A DNA stretch of 64,000 nucleotides from Amoebidium appalachense (lineage: Eukaryota; Ichthyosporea): assembly GCA_963693365.1 (NCBI GenBank), contig CAVNZM010000003.1:3224001-3288000 (forward strand), given 5' to 3'. Made by a program: the position numbers and the translations under genes. The notes beneath the pieces are model-generated. The model was not told the origin of the DNA and searched no databases. It was given only the letters and a program-made list of their open reading frames with translations. Positions within the stretch are counted from its first letter, which is position 1; every line of letters starts with the position of its first letter. Shown here in pieces: positions 24,298 through 56,077 of this stretch.

Positions 24298-24521
24298 CCC
24301 TCTCCTTCTCCCCCTCCCACCCCCCCCCTTCCCCTTCCCCCCTTCCCGCCCCCCCTCCCCCTCTTCCCCCCCCCCCCCCCCCCCCCCCCCCCCTGGGCGG
24401 CGGGGTGCAACCTCAATGTTACAAAAAGAAAACAGTCTCTAAAAGGTACGTGCAACCCCCCCCCCCCCCCCCCCCCCCCCCTCCCCCTCCCCCCCAGGGC
24501 CCTCCCCTCCACCTCCACCCC

Positions 24522-24552
<31 letters not shown>

Positions 24553-24940
24553 AAAAGAAAAATCTAGGTGTGTGGCATTTATGATGGTGGTCTCCCCAAT
24601 GGAAGTCGACTTCTCTCCGCTTGTAAGCTTCCAATTCTCTTCTCCCCCGCCCCCCCCTCCCCCACCCTGCACACACTTGCGCAAACGAATGGCACACACA
24701 CACAAATACATGATGATATTGATAGGCATACCCGCGATGTCACAGTAGTGTGTGGTACGCAGAGTGACCATGCATAACATTATGGCCAATAGTTACGATC
24801 GAAGCATACGTGTAGGTTCCAACGTAGAAGACACTTAATCAAGACGGAGGGGAGGTATTTGCATTTACGAATCTCGTTCCGAACATACTCTTATAAATGT
24901 GAAAAAGTAGGAATTTCGCAATGTCAAAAAAACTTGCAAA

Positions 24941-25026
24941 AACCAATAGATTGTGCGCGATCTTACTAAGTTAGGCAAATATGAAAAATTTTGCGGGAAG
25001 TGTTGGCGCGAAAAAAAAAAGTTTTT
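24941..25026 (+). repeat. Dispersed ~90-bp repeat, copy 2
   Basis: Contains ACCAATAGATTGTGCGCGAT, then TTTTGCGGGAAGTGTTGGCG and a CGAAAAAAAA tail. It has the same order of blocks as 23638-23725 and 59614-59700. It marks the end of unit 2 of the tandem duplication. Confidence 0.6.
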
Positions 25027-25030
25027 ATGG

Positions 25031-25773
25031 ATGTTTTTTAAAAAAGTAGGAATACTGGTCTTCCATACTTTATACTCTCAGGTACTTGATATGGGGTGAA
25101 TGTGTGTGCGTGCTGTTCAGAAAGTGTGAAAAGTACGGAGATAGATAACGTCTTAACAGGACACTATATTGTAATTCATTGAATCAATGAACGGAGAGGA
25201 GGTTATTTTGCCAGTAGATTTTTTCAGAGACTAATCAGTGTTACTTGATTGTTAACGTTTCGTTCTTTCCTTCATCTTACCTTTACTAGTACTGTACTAA
25301 TTTAGTACTCAACTCCCAAAAAGTTATCAAAGTTTTTATGTAGTTTATGCTTCATGCTGCAGGCTGGTTGCCTCCCACCTCCCCCCCTTTTCCTCCCGTC
25401 CCCCCCACCGTCCCGTTCCCCCCCCCCCCCCCCCCCCCCCCCCCTCGCGCCCACCCTCTCTCTTTAACCAGGCTCCCCCCTTCCCTCCACAGACATGTGC
25501 ATGAAGCAGGAAGAAGATGTCTTCAAGTTGGACGTCTATCAGTTCCAGGAAAACCTAAGCTACGTGTTCAGTGCGGCACAGTAGCCGGCCGTACTATTAG
25601 TAATTCGGCCAGTTTGCAGCGCTGCTCACTACTTGCAGCACATTTTGGAACGTTTTATATATTCAGACAATTGCTTGTTTGCGTATTCCCAGGTCATCGG
25701 CCTTTCCAAGCACTGCGTGCATGGGTTTCTATGCCATTGCGTATTACTAGTGTCCCTTCTCTACAATCCCCCC

Positions 25774-25826
<53 letters not shown>

Positions 25827-26007
25827 ACACACATACATAGACACAGCGTCTCCGTACACCGTGACACACACACAGAGCAGAGTCTCCACGATTCTCCTTT
25901 TTCGGAGGCAATCATTGATTATGAATCATGATTCTTTCTTAGTAGTCGCCGACGGAACCTTTCCGCAAGCAACACTTCCCCCCCCCCCCCCCCCCCTCCC
26001 CCCCTCT

Positions 26008-26038
<31 letters not shown>

Positions 26039-26421
26039 CTTTCTGCCTTCGTCTTTTGGGCCTGCGGGGAGACCTGGTGAGAGGATATTTCGAACGCTGC
26101 TAGGGGAGGGGGGGGGGGGGGGAGGGGGGGGGGATTATGAATTTCCCATTCATCAGTGAGAACTATGGAGCTAAATCCTACATTCCCCGGTGTTTTCTCC
26201 CCTCTCACTCCCCTCCTTCCAACCCAAACCTGATTCAACCATGAGCCCACGTGCACCCCTCCACCTCCCAGCCAGGGAACCCACATTCCAGTCAAGACTC
26301 AGTGAGGCGCATGTGCGCTGGCACTGGCACCACGGTGCCCGGGTCCCCTGATACACAAGTGCACATTAATAAAAAAGTGGTCACGTGCCGTGGTGCAAGA
26401 GCACATGCATACCGACGTACA

Positions 26422-26491
<70 letters not shown>

Positions 26492-26494
26492 CTG

Positions 26495-26530
<36 letters not shown>

Positions 26531-27652
26531 ATACACACACACACAGACGCGCACGGGTGCGTGCGCCTCCAAAGCAGGGTGGCACCTATCCCCGAATGGG
26601 TGTGTGTGCATGCACTCACCGCCACATTCACACTAGGCTATCATCGAATCGTATGTACATATGTAGCACGCACAGCATGGCTTTGAGTGCTCTAGTATTA
26701 GGCCACCTCGACCGTACAAGTAAGTGCACCGTGTGTCTGGCTGCCATTTGCCTTGCTTTACTAATATCATGCTTGATTAGGGTTGGCTCTTTTTTTCAGC
26801 AATTGTTGGTGGCTCGAGGTGACCAGAAAATTATAACCGAATCCCCCAAGTGCAAGAAACCTGCAGCTATGCCATTGGGCTTCAAAGGGGCTGGTCACTT
26901 ACTTTAGCTGCATCTGTGTAATTGGGTTGTAACAACGATTCAATGTGTTGGATTGTGGGACTCATAGCTACAGTAAGAGACTAAGAGATACAATCGGATT
27001 CTAAGAGTTCCAAATTTGACAAATAATTAAACATCCCCCCCCCCCCCCCCCCCCCCCCCCATCATCAAGATGGCAACTACACGTGCAAGCAAATGTGTGT
27101 ATTTCATTTTTTGTGTACATGCGGAGGGTCATATTCTATGTCCGAATGAGGGGGCTCCGAGAGGGGGTTTCGGGGAGGGGGGAGGGGGGTTTCCGGGGGG
27201 GAGGGGGGAGGGGAGGTTTCGGGGGGGGGGGGGGGGGGGGGGATACACATAAACGGGGGGGGGGGGGGGGGATGTTTTGCCATGGGGAAATGGGAGAGGG
27301 GGAGGAGGGGGAGGGGGGAAGGGGGGAGGTGGAAGAGGGGGGGGGGGGGGGGGACTACAGATCCCTTGGGGGGGAACCTGGCCTATAGTGAATTAGAGAG
27401 CAGTCCCGGGAACGAATAATCAAGCTCGCCGGAGAATCAATCAAATTTATCCATTAGTGTAGCAGTCTCGGTGAAACTAGCACGGCAAATGCCAAAAAAA
27501 AAAAATCGAGCTATAGCATTGCAGGTAGTGACACTCCGCAGGAAACAAACGCGCTTTTTGATAATTATTGCACAGAATAAGATCAGATTCTATAAAAGCC
27601 TGAGATGGGAATTAATTATTATACTATTGTAATACTATAGTTTTATAAATTC
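25031..27652. other. Spacer with C/G runs and long (CA)n
   Basis: Unique AT-rich DNA 25031-25370, C runs near 25420-25444, 25780-25812, 25979-26035, G-rich patch 26105-26134, (CA)n 26424-26490 and 26497-26550, C run 27034-27060, and G-rich DNA 27160-27370. Apart from the exon-like segment at 25493 I see no coding sequence. Confidence 0.5.
25493..25584 (+). CDS. Possible terminal exon of an unrecognised gene
   Basis: After a pyrimidine-rich tract and CCACAG there is an open segment reading MKQEEDVFKLDVYQFQENL and on to a TAG at 25582-25584, about 30 codons with ordinary amino-acid composition, unlike the surrounding repeats. No family is recognised and no upstream partner exon can be joined with confidence. 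It could be chance. Confidence 0.25.
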
Positions 27653-28986
<1,334 letters not shown>

Positions 28987-29093
28987 TCAAACATCTTCAA
29001 CAGTGTTAGCTGTGCTCTAGAACTCGTACTCCAGAGTTGACAGTTTACACATTCTATGGGTGTTCTTTAATGGTGGCTCCTAATGAGTCAAGG

Positions 29094-30076
<983 letters not shown>

Positions 30077-30099
30077 AAACTCGTCAAATCCGGGACTCC

Positions 30100-31701
<1,602 letters not shown>

Positions 31702-33118
31702 ATGTCTACGCACACGGACACACCGTCTACCTTGGAGCCCATGGATCTCCTCAGCGATGAACTCATTCAGCACATATTTTTGTTTCTTTCCTTCCCCGAC
31801 AGGGTGAAATGTGCCTCCGTGTGCCGGCGTTTCAACATGCTTGCACGTGCCATGTCCAAGTGCACAGACACAGACACCCACGTCTTCATCACACACCCGT
31901 TTTACACCACCCGTTTTGATCGCTTCGAAGCCATTGACCGGGGGTTGGCGGCATGGGGCGAGCACTTGCAACATGTTGTCATCGACGTGAAAAACATGCC
32001 CCCGAGTTGGTTCCGGTCTGCGCTAAAGAAGCTACCCCGAGTACACACCTTGAGATTGTACAATGTCACTTCATCTTTTGTTTCTGATGTTGCAAATTTG
32101 CGCAATCAGTTAAAGAGTCTGACGCTTGAACCTGTGTACGCTGCCCGAAAGGTGTTCGACCCTTACCCCAGCGAACCATTAGACCTCGGCCTCCTGACTT
32201 CATGCGTGGAATTAACGGAGTTTAGGTACTTGGATGCATACGGAAACTTCCCCAGGCCTCGCAATTTCAAGGATGTTCTCGAGCTGCCGAGTTTACGCAA
32301 GGTGTGGATGCATCGCATACCTACTGTCGCAAACATTAACTTCAGCACCGCCCTGACTGAACTCGGCGTGTGTGATCGGTGCTATGCGCTTTCTCCCCTC
32401 CCTCTTCTCTCCTCATTAAGTGGAAATGTTTCGCGGCTACCGGAAGACATGTCATCTTTCCCGCTGACGAAATTGGTCGGGGGAGGCCAGAGGGGATCTG
32501 AACGTGCTGTTAACGGTAACGAATCTGCGCACGCTCTCGCTGAAGATCAAAAAGGACGTCTCGTTGACCCCACTGTCCCATTGCGTACACTTGGAGCATG
32601 TATCGCTTAGCGTCATCGGCATGTTCACCCTGCGGGAGGTGCAGCGTCACAGTGTTGGTGCGTCTGTTGCTGCCCTTGGGTCGTGCATCAACCTGAAAAG
32701 CCTACATCTGTCAGGATTCCGTCGTTTGCACGACCCGGGCATGCTTGGCTATTGCACAAACCTGATTTCCTTGAACATTGAATCGACGCATCATCGCAAC
32801 ATGGACTTTTGTGCGCACCTGGTGAACCTGCGCGAGCTGCGATTCGGAGACGCCAAAAACAGCATCTATGATGCGGTATGCCTCCGCAATTGCACCAACC
32901 TTACGTTGGTGGTGTTTAAGGGGGATGCAGCGCCGGAGGATCATTCCTTTTTGGGCACCCTCCCACACTTACGGTATGTGTGGCAGAAGGGTGCCGGTAG
33001 CGAACCGAAGATTTTGGTGTACACTGCCCAGAGGAGGGACAGTGATCACCAATGGGTGTGTGCAGAGACTCGGCGGGTGGGAAGGAAAACTGTGAATACA
33101 GGTAGTGGATTATTATAA
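31702..33118 (+). CDS. F-box / leucine-rich-repeat protein
   Basis: Probable substrate-recognition subunit of an SCF (Skp1-cullin-F-box) ubiquitin ligase. The ATG at 31702 has A at -3. An F-box lies at about residues 13-50 (MDLLSDELIQHIFLFLSFPD, then VCRRFNMLARAM). The rest is made of irregular LRR-like units such as LRTLSLKIKKDVSL, INLKSLHLSGF, TNLISLNIES and LVNLRELRFGD. The frame shifts by +1 between KLVGGG and GDLNVLLTVTNLRTLSL, within or next to the GGGGG at 32481-32485; dropping one G gives a single frame of about 470 residues, with no room for a normal intron. The gene is otherwise intronless. The target protein cannot be predicted. The F-box call is good; the LRR repeats are degenerate. 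Confidence 0.75.
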
Positions 33119-47480
<14,362 letters not shown>

Positions 47481-49306
47481 CGTGATGGTTGAAGCGCGCG
47501 CTTTTGCGGATCAAAAAACCTTGCTGTGTTTCAATTAAAAGATGCTGTAATGCCACCAAAGATAAGGGCTGTTTGGTGCCTAAGTGTATAAACCAGCAAC
47601 CTTTTCACGGTCCGGTCCTGAAGGTGAAAGCACACCACCACATGCAGGTGTTTAACCGGTGTAAGTTAAGGGTGGGTAAGGAGCAAGAACCTACGTAGCT
47701 CCCGCTCTACGCCCTATAAACTGAACCAAGTATCAGTGGCTCTACTGTACTACTCTGAGAAGCCTACGAAACCATGCAGGCAGTCCATGAGCGCAAAGCA
47801 CAGACACCCTTGCAAATACACGTGCACGTAGTACGGCCTGTCCGTTTTGGCGCGTACGCGTCATGCGTGTGCATGCGATGATATTGTGTCACAGCTGACG
47901 GACGGCTCACGGCTGAATCTGCACTATCACCTTGCGTAAGGTGATGACTGATAAGTCAATCAAAACGAGGCAGATGCCGGCTAAACGAATCATTACGAGG
48001 TCTCGCACAACACGTGCATATGCACGTTGCAGCAACACGTGTTTCAAGTCGCCTGGCGCCGCACACTGCATCATAAGATACAGAGCTATAAGCTTGAAGT
48101 GTATAAAAGACATACAGGAACCCGATACTTCTTGTAATGAGAACCTGGAAAATTTTGCTTCTATGATACCGTGATAATGATTGCACACTGTGTCAGTCGG
48201 CATCGATATCGAATGATCCGGGCCTGGGGCGCGGCCGCAGCGGCCGGCCGCGGGCCGGAGCCCGCCGGACTCGCATGCATGGCTACATCCGTCGGATAGG
48301 CCGGTGTGGAGCTGCATGACTGTAAAAATGCAAACACACCGTTTTTCTGGGTAAAAAATCAGAGAATGAATAACTATGAATTGCATAAACCTGGGTGCTT
48401 TCCTATTTTATTTTATATTTAGCTAAATTAGCACTGCCAGGCTCGGCGGCGCAAAGTGACGTTGAATTGGACCAAAATGCCTGCCTTTTTTGGCACGATG
48501 CTCGCTAGACCAATCATATTCTTGAAACAGTGAGCCACTTGCCATAGAAATGGTAAACAGCCAATCATCTGTCTCGTGCGCAAACCACCCTCGTATCCGA
48601 TTGGTTCTCATCATTTCTGTGCCTGGAGCAAAACAGAGCAAGTCTCATGTCTGTGTGTCACTATCAAAAGTCTAGTATATTACAACGTGAAGTGGGAAAC
48701 TTGAGTAGAGGGAAACATATATATAGTTTTCGGTGTCATATTTAAGGAAAGGAAAGAGTAAAGTTACACTTGAGGTGCTATCCATACACGGTGAGTGCTC
48801 TTGAGTATGGATTTTTCGAGTGCATTGGAATTAAGAAGAAAGGAAGATCCAGGACACTGCCCTGGGTGTCATCATCATGGGAACGTGTGCTTTGGGAGAT
48901 CCGGGGAGCAATGTGGTTAAACATTAACACCGGGCATCATAGAATGCACTTGAAAAATACGTGTAACATGCCCATGGCGATAGATAGTTAATCGATATTT
49001 AGTGTACGAGGAGAAACGTGGGTTGTGAAAGTGGAGACGGATCACGAGTGTGTTCGTAGTCTGACTCCCCAGGTAGATCCAATTTTAAATTCCGATTATG
49101 TCGTGACTCGCGTTGCTCTTTGACTTTTTGTTTCTAGCATGTGGACGGCACTCCAGCCTTGATATAACCAGTAGAGCTAAAGAATGGGAGGTTCTTCCTT
49201 ATTGCATTACCCATTTGTTTTGAAGCACACATGCATCACTTGAGTTGCACGCACTAACGTGAAGGTCACATCTTGCAGACAATCAAGCAGCAAAGCCATT
49301 GCCAAT
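47481..49306. promoter_or_regulatory. Divergent promoter region of S6K and the CH-domain gene
   Basis: About 1.8 kb between two ATGs facing away from each other, with few simple repeats, unlike the rest of the window. CCAAT boxes lie at 48510 and 48561 and an inverse one (ATTGG) at 48600. A CpG- and GC-rich island lies at about 48218-48275, with nested GGCCGGCC/GCGGCCGC palindromes. No TATA box is placed with confidence. Part of the CCAAT segment is related to dispersed repeats at 34443 and 59447. Confidence 0.5.
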
Positions 49307-52300
49307 ATGGAAGACCACACAACAGCACGCCTCCAGCGCCTCAAGGAGGCCGAGGAAGAGGCGGCCAGAGAGGAGGCAGAGAGAAGGGCCGCACGAGAGG
49401 CCAGGCGGAAGGAAAGGGAGGAACGCATGAGAAAGGAGCAGGAAGAGCTAGATAGATCCATCGAACAGGCACGGTTGGAGCGCGAGAGCAGGCGCGCTGG
49501 GACTCCCATCGAGGAGAGATGTCCCACACCACCTGTTACGGATGCAGCACCTGTGCCTGAAACGAGTGTTTCTTCCGAGCCCACGGCGCCACAGGAGGTG
49601 CTTCCCACAGAGGCCGAGACAAGGGCTAATGAGCGCGTGTCTGTGGATGACACCACAGCAAACGAAAACTCGACGGTCGAGATCGAAACCACCCCTGCCA
49701 CAGTCACCTCCGAAGAAACTAGCTCGTGCACTCAGGTAGATGATGGTGTGGAGCAGTTCGCGCAGGAGGATCCCAAGGAGACAAATGAGCCCGTTAGTGC
49801 TGTGGAGGGGGTGGTTGAGGAGGAGGTTGGAAAAACGGAAACACAGGAAGAGGAAGAAACGGAGGAGTCCCTCCAGGCAAAAATAGAAGCCGCTGCCACG
49901 TACGAGGAGCGCGCCGCACTTAGGGCACGGATGCGCGAACTCAAGCGACTTCAAGATGAGCGCAAGAAAGATGCGACAACCAAAACCGGCGCTAGTATTA
50001 GCTCTCAGACAAAATTCATAAGAAAGGCATCTGCTTCCTCGGACGCTCTCAACACAACCTCAACCATGTCACCTCTGCAGAAATCTCCGAGCAAGCAGAC
50101 CATTTTCTCGGCCAATGCAACCTCGCCCATGTCCCCTCTGCAGAAATCCCCGAGCAAGCAAGCCGTTTTCCCTATTGCCAAATCCGTCAGCGCCAGCAGT
50201 GTGAAAGCCATGGAAGTTAATAAGAACGAACCCGCCACCGCACCCACACCCACACCCACCAAGCAAGCAGCAGTGGTTCCACCATCATCCGCTTCTAGTA
50301 GCACGCCGTCCACCACAACCCCCCCGGTTGTGGTTCAGGCTGCACCAGAGTCTGCTCCGGCTGAGGGGGCTGAGGAACTGACAGAGGAGCAACTTCAGGC
50401 AATGGTAGGCTGTCTGCTCGCTATGGTCGTGTATGTTTACGATTTACCCTACCGGGGTATGTTTTATAATATGTTTTGATCTACGGCATTGCTTTGGTTC
50501 TTTCTTCGTTTCCCCTGTGCCGCTGAGGGTTTGAGCAAGTTGGGATTTGTTCTGGGTTCCTTGCAGGGGTGGTCTGGGCAGGGGAGGGTGACCGAGAGGT
50601 CACCGGGAGAGGGGGGGGGGGGGGGGGGGGGGCAGGAGGGGTTATTGAGCTTGCTTCGATGAGAGGGGTAAGAGGGCTGGCTTGATGTATGGGTAGGGTC
50701 GAAGGTAGGTGGGGGGGGGGGGGGGGGGGGGGGGGGGTTCTGTCTGGTGTATGTGTGCGCACGCGTGCATCCGTGTGTGTGTGTGTGTTTGTCGGGTGGA
50801 TGGGGGGGGGGGGGGGGGGGGGGGGGGGAGGGGGCATGGGACATACCACAAACAGGCACTACAGTCTCTATGGAACTTTAGCAGGACCAATGAACACCGT
50901 GCATTGGCCGTTTCCAGTGTGTCCGGGATGATGGCAGGGAGGAGGTGAGTGTGGACTTAAATGTGGTTCAAACAAGCCGGGGAAAGTAGGGGGGGAGGGG
51001 AACGGGCGCGGGGAGGGGGGGGGGGGGGGGGAGGGACGGAGTTTGAATCTTTGGCGCGTTTGCAGATCGACCAGGCAGAGACCTACGAGGAGAGATCAGA
51101 GCTCAGGGCCCGTCTTCGTGCGCTAAAGGCGGCAACACCATCAACTCCGCAGCAGCAGCAGCCTGCACAGAAACAGGTAAGGAGACTCTGATGATAATAC
51201 AGAGAGGGTATCGTGATTTAAATGCTACCAACACCAAATACTTGCATCCGTTCTTAATACCTCTCCCCCCCCCTCCCCCCACCCGCCCCCCCCCCCCCCC
51301 CCCCCCCCAACCCTCTCTCTCTCTCTCTTTCCTGCACATACATGCACACACACGCCCGCATACACACGCGTCCGTGCACACATGCACACACACGCACACC
51401 CTCCCCCCAGTCAAATGTACACTTGCACTCTGTTTTTTTTTTTTGTGTGTATGTGTGTGTGGGTGGTTGGATGGGTGTGGGGGGGGGGGGGGGGGGAGAG
51501 GTGGGGGGGGGGGGGAGGGGGGGGGTTGAGGTGAGGGGGGGCCGGGGGAGGGGGGGGGGAGAGGAGGGGAGAAGGGAGCTAGAGAAGAAGTTTGACAACT
51601 AGATAAAGTGCAAGAGAGCATGGGGGGAAAGAAAGAAGGCCAACCGTTCTGTGTCGTAGGTGGCAAGGGGAGGGTAGGGTGTGTGTGTGTGTGTGTTTGT
51701 GTATGGGAGGAGGGGGTGTGGGGGGAGCGGAGGTGGGGGAAGAGGGAGGGGGGGAGGGGGGAGAAGGGAGGATAAGGGAGCCTGAGAGAAGAATTTAGAT
51801 GATGATATTAAGTGCAAAAACCAATGGGGAAAGAACTGATGCCAACTGTTTTTCCGTTTTAGGCGGCGACTAAGGAACTGAGCAAGTCTGCATCGTCCCC
51901 GAGCATCGACAAGACAGTGCCTGCAAAGTCGGCCCTGCCAGAGGTATGATAGGCAGCTGGTTTTACCCCCATTATGTTGATGTGTGGTGAGATCAAAACT
52001 CCTAAGTTATCCAATGCAACAAAACATGTTGTGTATTAAAGGGCTTCCTTTTGGGCCGATTCATAAGCCCTCGCGGGTCAGGCCAAAAAAATAATGCTTT
52101 TTGGTGCGCATGATACCAATCACAAGTACAAAGTGTAAACCGCTTTCGGGTCTGACCCGACCCTGATCCCTGAAAGAAGCCCCCTATAAATTGCGTCCCT
52201 CGTTTTTGTTGCTGTGTGGTGTGTTGGCATCCTCAGTTATTTTCAATGTAGCCTTTGGCACGTATGTACTATGGATAGATATTCTTGGTGATGCTTGAAA

Positions 52301-52515
52301 ATTAAAGGCTGGGGGGAGTTCGGTCTGGTGTGGGCCTGGAAAAAGCAGGGCTGGGAAGCAAAGAGACAAGGTGTTTGGATTATTTGTGTATGTGCCTGCC
52401 AGGGGGTTTGACTTCTGCAGAGAAAGGTGGATATTTGTGAACGCGAAGTGGGTACCAGGTTGTGTTAGTGTGTGCGCATACGTGGGGCAGACTGGTGGCT
52501 GGGCCGGCGGGGCGG

Positions 52516-52586
<71 letters not shown>

Positions 52587-53165
52587 GCTTTTAATTTTTT
52601 CCTGGGGGGGGAGGGAGGGGGGGGGGAGGGGGGATGTCCAAAAGGATGGAAATGGGGGGTGGTGGTGGGGTGGGTGGGTGGGGGGGGGGGGGGGGGGGGG
52701 GGGAGGGGCAACAACAACCTAAAAAGTACAATGTGGCTTGCGCAGGTGACGCTCAAGTCAGTCAAGAAAGCCGAGCTATCCCCCCTGAAAAAGAGCGAGA
52801 GCACAGGCACTGTGCTGCCAAAGATCAGCACCCAAACAGCCGTCGTGTCGTCGGTCTCTGTGTCAACTGGAAAGCTGTCTCGGGATGATATGATTCGCTG
52901 CTGTGTGTCGTGGATCAACGTGGTAAGTGGGTGGCCTGTGGGATAGGAGGTGGCGGGTGTGCCTTTCTTTCGTGTGTCCGGGGGCTGCTGGAAGCCATTG
53001 ACGTGCGCGTGCTCAGGCACGCACGCGCACACACACACACATACACACCCACACCCACCCACACACCCACCCACACACACACACACACTTCGTGAATACT
53101 AACAGATATACACCCACACACACGCACACACATCACGTGCATGGGCACTAACAGGTACACCCACC

Positions 53166-53206
<41 letters not shown>

Positions 53207-53772
53207 CATGGCCACTAATACACACACTTTCTCTTCCTCTGCAGGCGCTTGGACAGAGCATCGACAGCAGTGAGTCTGCCCTCAAAGCCGCAGTCAGAGA
53301 CGGCACCCTGCTATGCAGGTGGGTACCAGTGCTCTATTCCTCACGTGCCTCTTTTTTCTCCCTTCTTCCTTCTCCTTCCTCTTTTATGTGTCTCTGCGCC
53401 TAGTTTCAAGCTGGCGGTTATTTGTGTTAACCACATGACGGTTGAGTTTTAATTAGACCTGATACTTTTTCAAAAACATTTTTGTGTTGACTGGTATCTT
53501 GTTCTTTTATAGGCCTTTTTATGATATCTTTTGCCCATCACTATCAGGCAGCGCACTGTTCCTCGCGTTACCTTTATACCTGGTACTCTGGGTCACATTC
53601 CCCAACCCCCCCCCCCCCCTCCCCCCAGCCCCTCCCCACCCCCTGCCCCCTTCCTACAAACACACACACACACGCTCAGACACTTACGCTCACTTGCTCA
53701 CTTTCACTAACATACACATACATACACACACACACACCTATACACACAAGTGCCACACACACACACACGCAC

Positions 53773-53825
<53 letters not shown>

Positions 53826-54326
53826 ATGTACACACACCATGTGCACACACCATGTACACACACTTACCACCAACACACATCATCCACCATCGCCTTTGAA
53901 GAGAAAAAAGCAATGTACAAGACTTTCATTCAACGTACCAACAAAGGTGATGCCATAGCAAGACCTCCTATATACTAACAGTATATAGTTTATAGTGTTA
54001 GTATATAGGAGGCCTTGTGCCATAGCCATACTTACAATTAATGGGTTGTGTTCAATGATGGTCATTGCATGTCATACACACCTCACTGCTCTGTTCTCCT
54101 TTCTTCTCTGTTTTCTGACCGTTTCTTCTTTCAATCTGCAGACTCTGCAACAAGGCGGTTTGGGACACGGTGGATGAACGTGCCATCAACACAAGAAACC
54201 TGGAGAGCAAGGAAAAGGTGTGTGTGTATGTGTGTTTGGGGCGGGGAGAGGGAGGGGGAAGGGGGCTTCTTGGGAACATAGGACGTGTTGATGTTGATGC
54301 TGCTGCGTGTGTGTGTGTGTATGCCT

Positions 54327-54365
<39 letters not shown>

Positions 54366-54465
54366 TGTGTTTGTGTGTGTTCGCGTATGTGTGCGCGTGT
54401 GTAAGTGTGTGTGCACACATGTGCTTGTGCGGGTGCGTGCCTGCGCGCAAGCGCTCACACACACA

Positions 54466-54505
<40 letters not shown>

Positions 54506-54882
54506 CGGGTGTGTGTATGTGCCTGCGTGTGCGAGCGCGTGTGTGTACAGGTTTCGTGTGTGCGCGCACACGCACACCTGTTCGTGTCCATTCACACACA
54601 CAACCAAGCATGTACACCCTTGCTCATAGACGTACATACTATCCGTGTGTTATAACACAGGCACCGACACTCCTTTACACAGGTCCATGAGAACTTCACG
54701 CTTCTTCTCAACTCTGGCCGTGGCATCGGCTGCAGCTTTGGATCCATAAGGGAGGATGACCTGCTTGCAGGCAGTGCAGACGCCATACTCACTGTTTGCA
54801 TGCAGCTGGCAAAGGTAATATAATAAATAATAATAATAATAACCACACACAATCCTTCCCTCTCTCCTTTACCACCACCATA

Positions 54883-54935
<53 letters not shown>

Positions 54936-55456
54936 ACACCACCACCACCACCACCAGAGACACCCGCCCTCCCCCGGACCCCCGACCCCTCCCCCACCCT
55001 ACCTATCATCGCCACGACCTCCTTCTCCCCTAGGACCTAACCACTCCTTTCCTGCTGCCCCCCCCCCCCCCCCCCCCCCCCGGCCCCAGGGACTTTTTGG
55101 TTCTTTGTATGCAGGATCCTCGCAGCTCCTTAAAGCCTTTTTTGCTCACCATCACCCCCTAAAAAAAACATTGGATTTAGGTGTACTTGTATGGCCACAA
55201 CGTATTACAGCATACACATTCTCTCCTGCAACCTTTGTATTTAGGATGGTGGCGAAGATGTGAATTGCGGCACAGACACTGTGTCTCCCCCAACCCTTAA
55301 AGTCTTGTATGTGAGCCTGGCGAAGATGCGTATTGCAGCACACATAACCTTGCATTTTAGCTTTGGGTTGGCCACTGATGTTACCGCATTCACATGGATT
55401 TGCTCTGACTTCAACATACTCACTCGCTGTTTATCATCTCTAGTGTTTTTTGTTTT

Positions 55457-55504
<48 letters not shown>

Positions 55505-55940
55505 ATACACATGTATTTTTGCTGACTTCAACACTCCCCCCACCACACACAGGCGGCAGCCACACGCAAGGTAGCCATCAGCTACACTAACAAGCAGCCC
55601 ACCCGGCAGAGGTGTGTGGCCTGCTCAAACAGCCCGGCAACACACTATGCTACCCTCTCCCCCACACAGGTATTGTTACTCTACCATCATCCCCAAAACT
55701 CTAGAATGTACTTTGCTCCCCGGGGTGTAATGTAATTATCCCTTGGTGCCTGCCCCCGCCTTTTTTCTGGCATTCTTGCTTTATCCATCCTTCCCCCCCC
55801 CCCCCCCCCCCGGGGGGGGGGGGGGGGGCTTTTGTGGTTGCTTTATTCCCTCCTTTGCTTTTCCTTCAACTTTTCATGGTTTCTTCTTCTTCGTCTTCTT
55901 CCTCTTCTCGATCTTTTTTTTTTCTATTTGTTTTTTTGGT

Positions 55941-55973
<33 letters not shown>

Positions 55974-56002
55974 GGGCAGCACTTTGCGTACGTCTAACCA
56001 CC

Positions 56003-56077
<75 letters not shown>

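Larger units (their letters stand above)
22828..25030. repeat. Tandem segmental duplication, two ~0.93-1.3 kb units
   Basis: Unit 1 (about 22828-23759) and unit 2 (about 23760-25030) share landmarks in the same order: GGGCATGCTGGTCAT (22828; 23760), GGATGGCAAGCAGA (near 22924; 23861), TATACTCCCCC (near 23064; 24004), GTTACAAAAA (near 23423; 24416), GTACGTGCAA/TACGTGCAA (near 23456; 24446), and the GCGGGAA-containing repeat (23638; 24941). Both carry long C runs; unit 1 has one of about 50 C at 23070-23122. The repeated ~25-bp segment between an AG and a GGTAC(G/A) could be a duplicated microexon of an unrecognised gene. Confidence 0.7.

Noticed and set aside
32504-33118. Second half of the F-box protein as a separate gene
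   Set aside because: It is in the same strand, continues the LRR pattern, overlaps the first frame, has no start context, and is explained by one base in a G run.
48218-48275. GC-rich palindromic block as an origin or structured RNA
   Set aside because: It is explained by overlapping GGCC/GCGGCCGC sequence in a promoter CpG-rich segment; no further structure supports a specific function.
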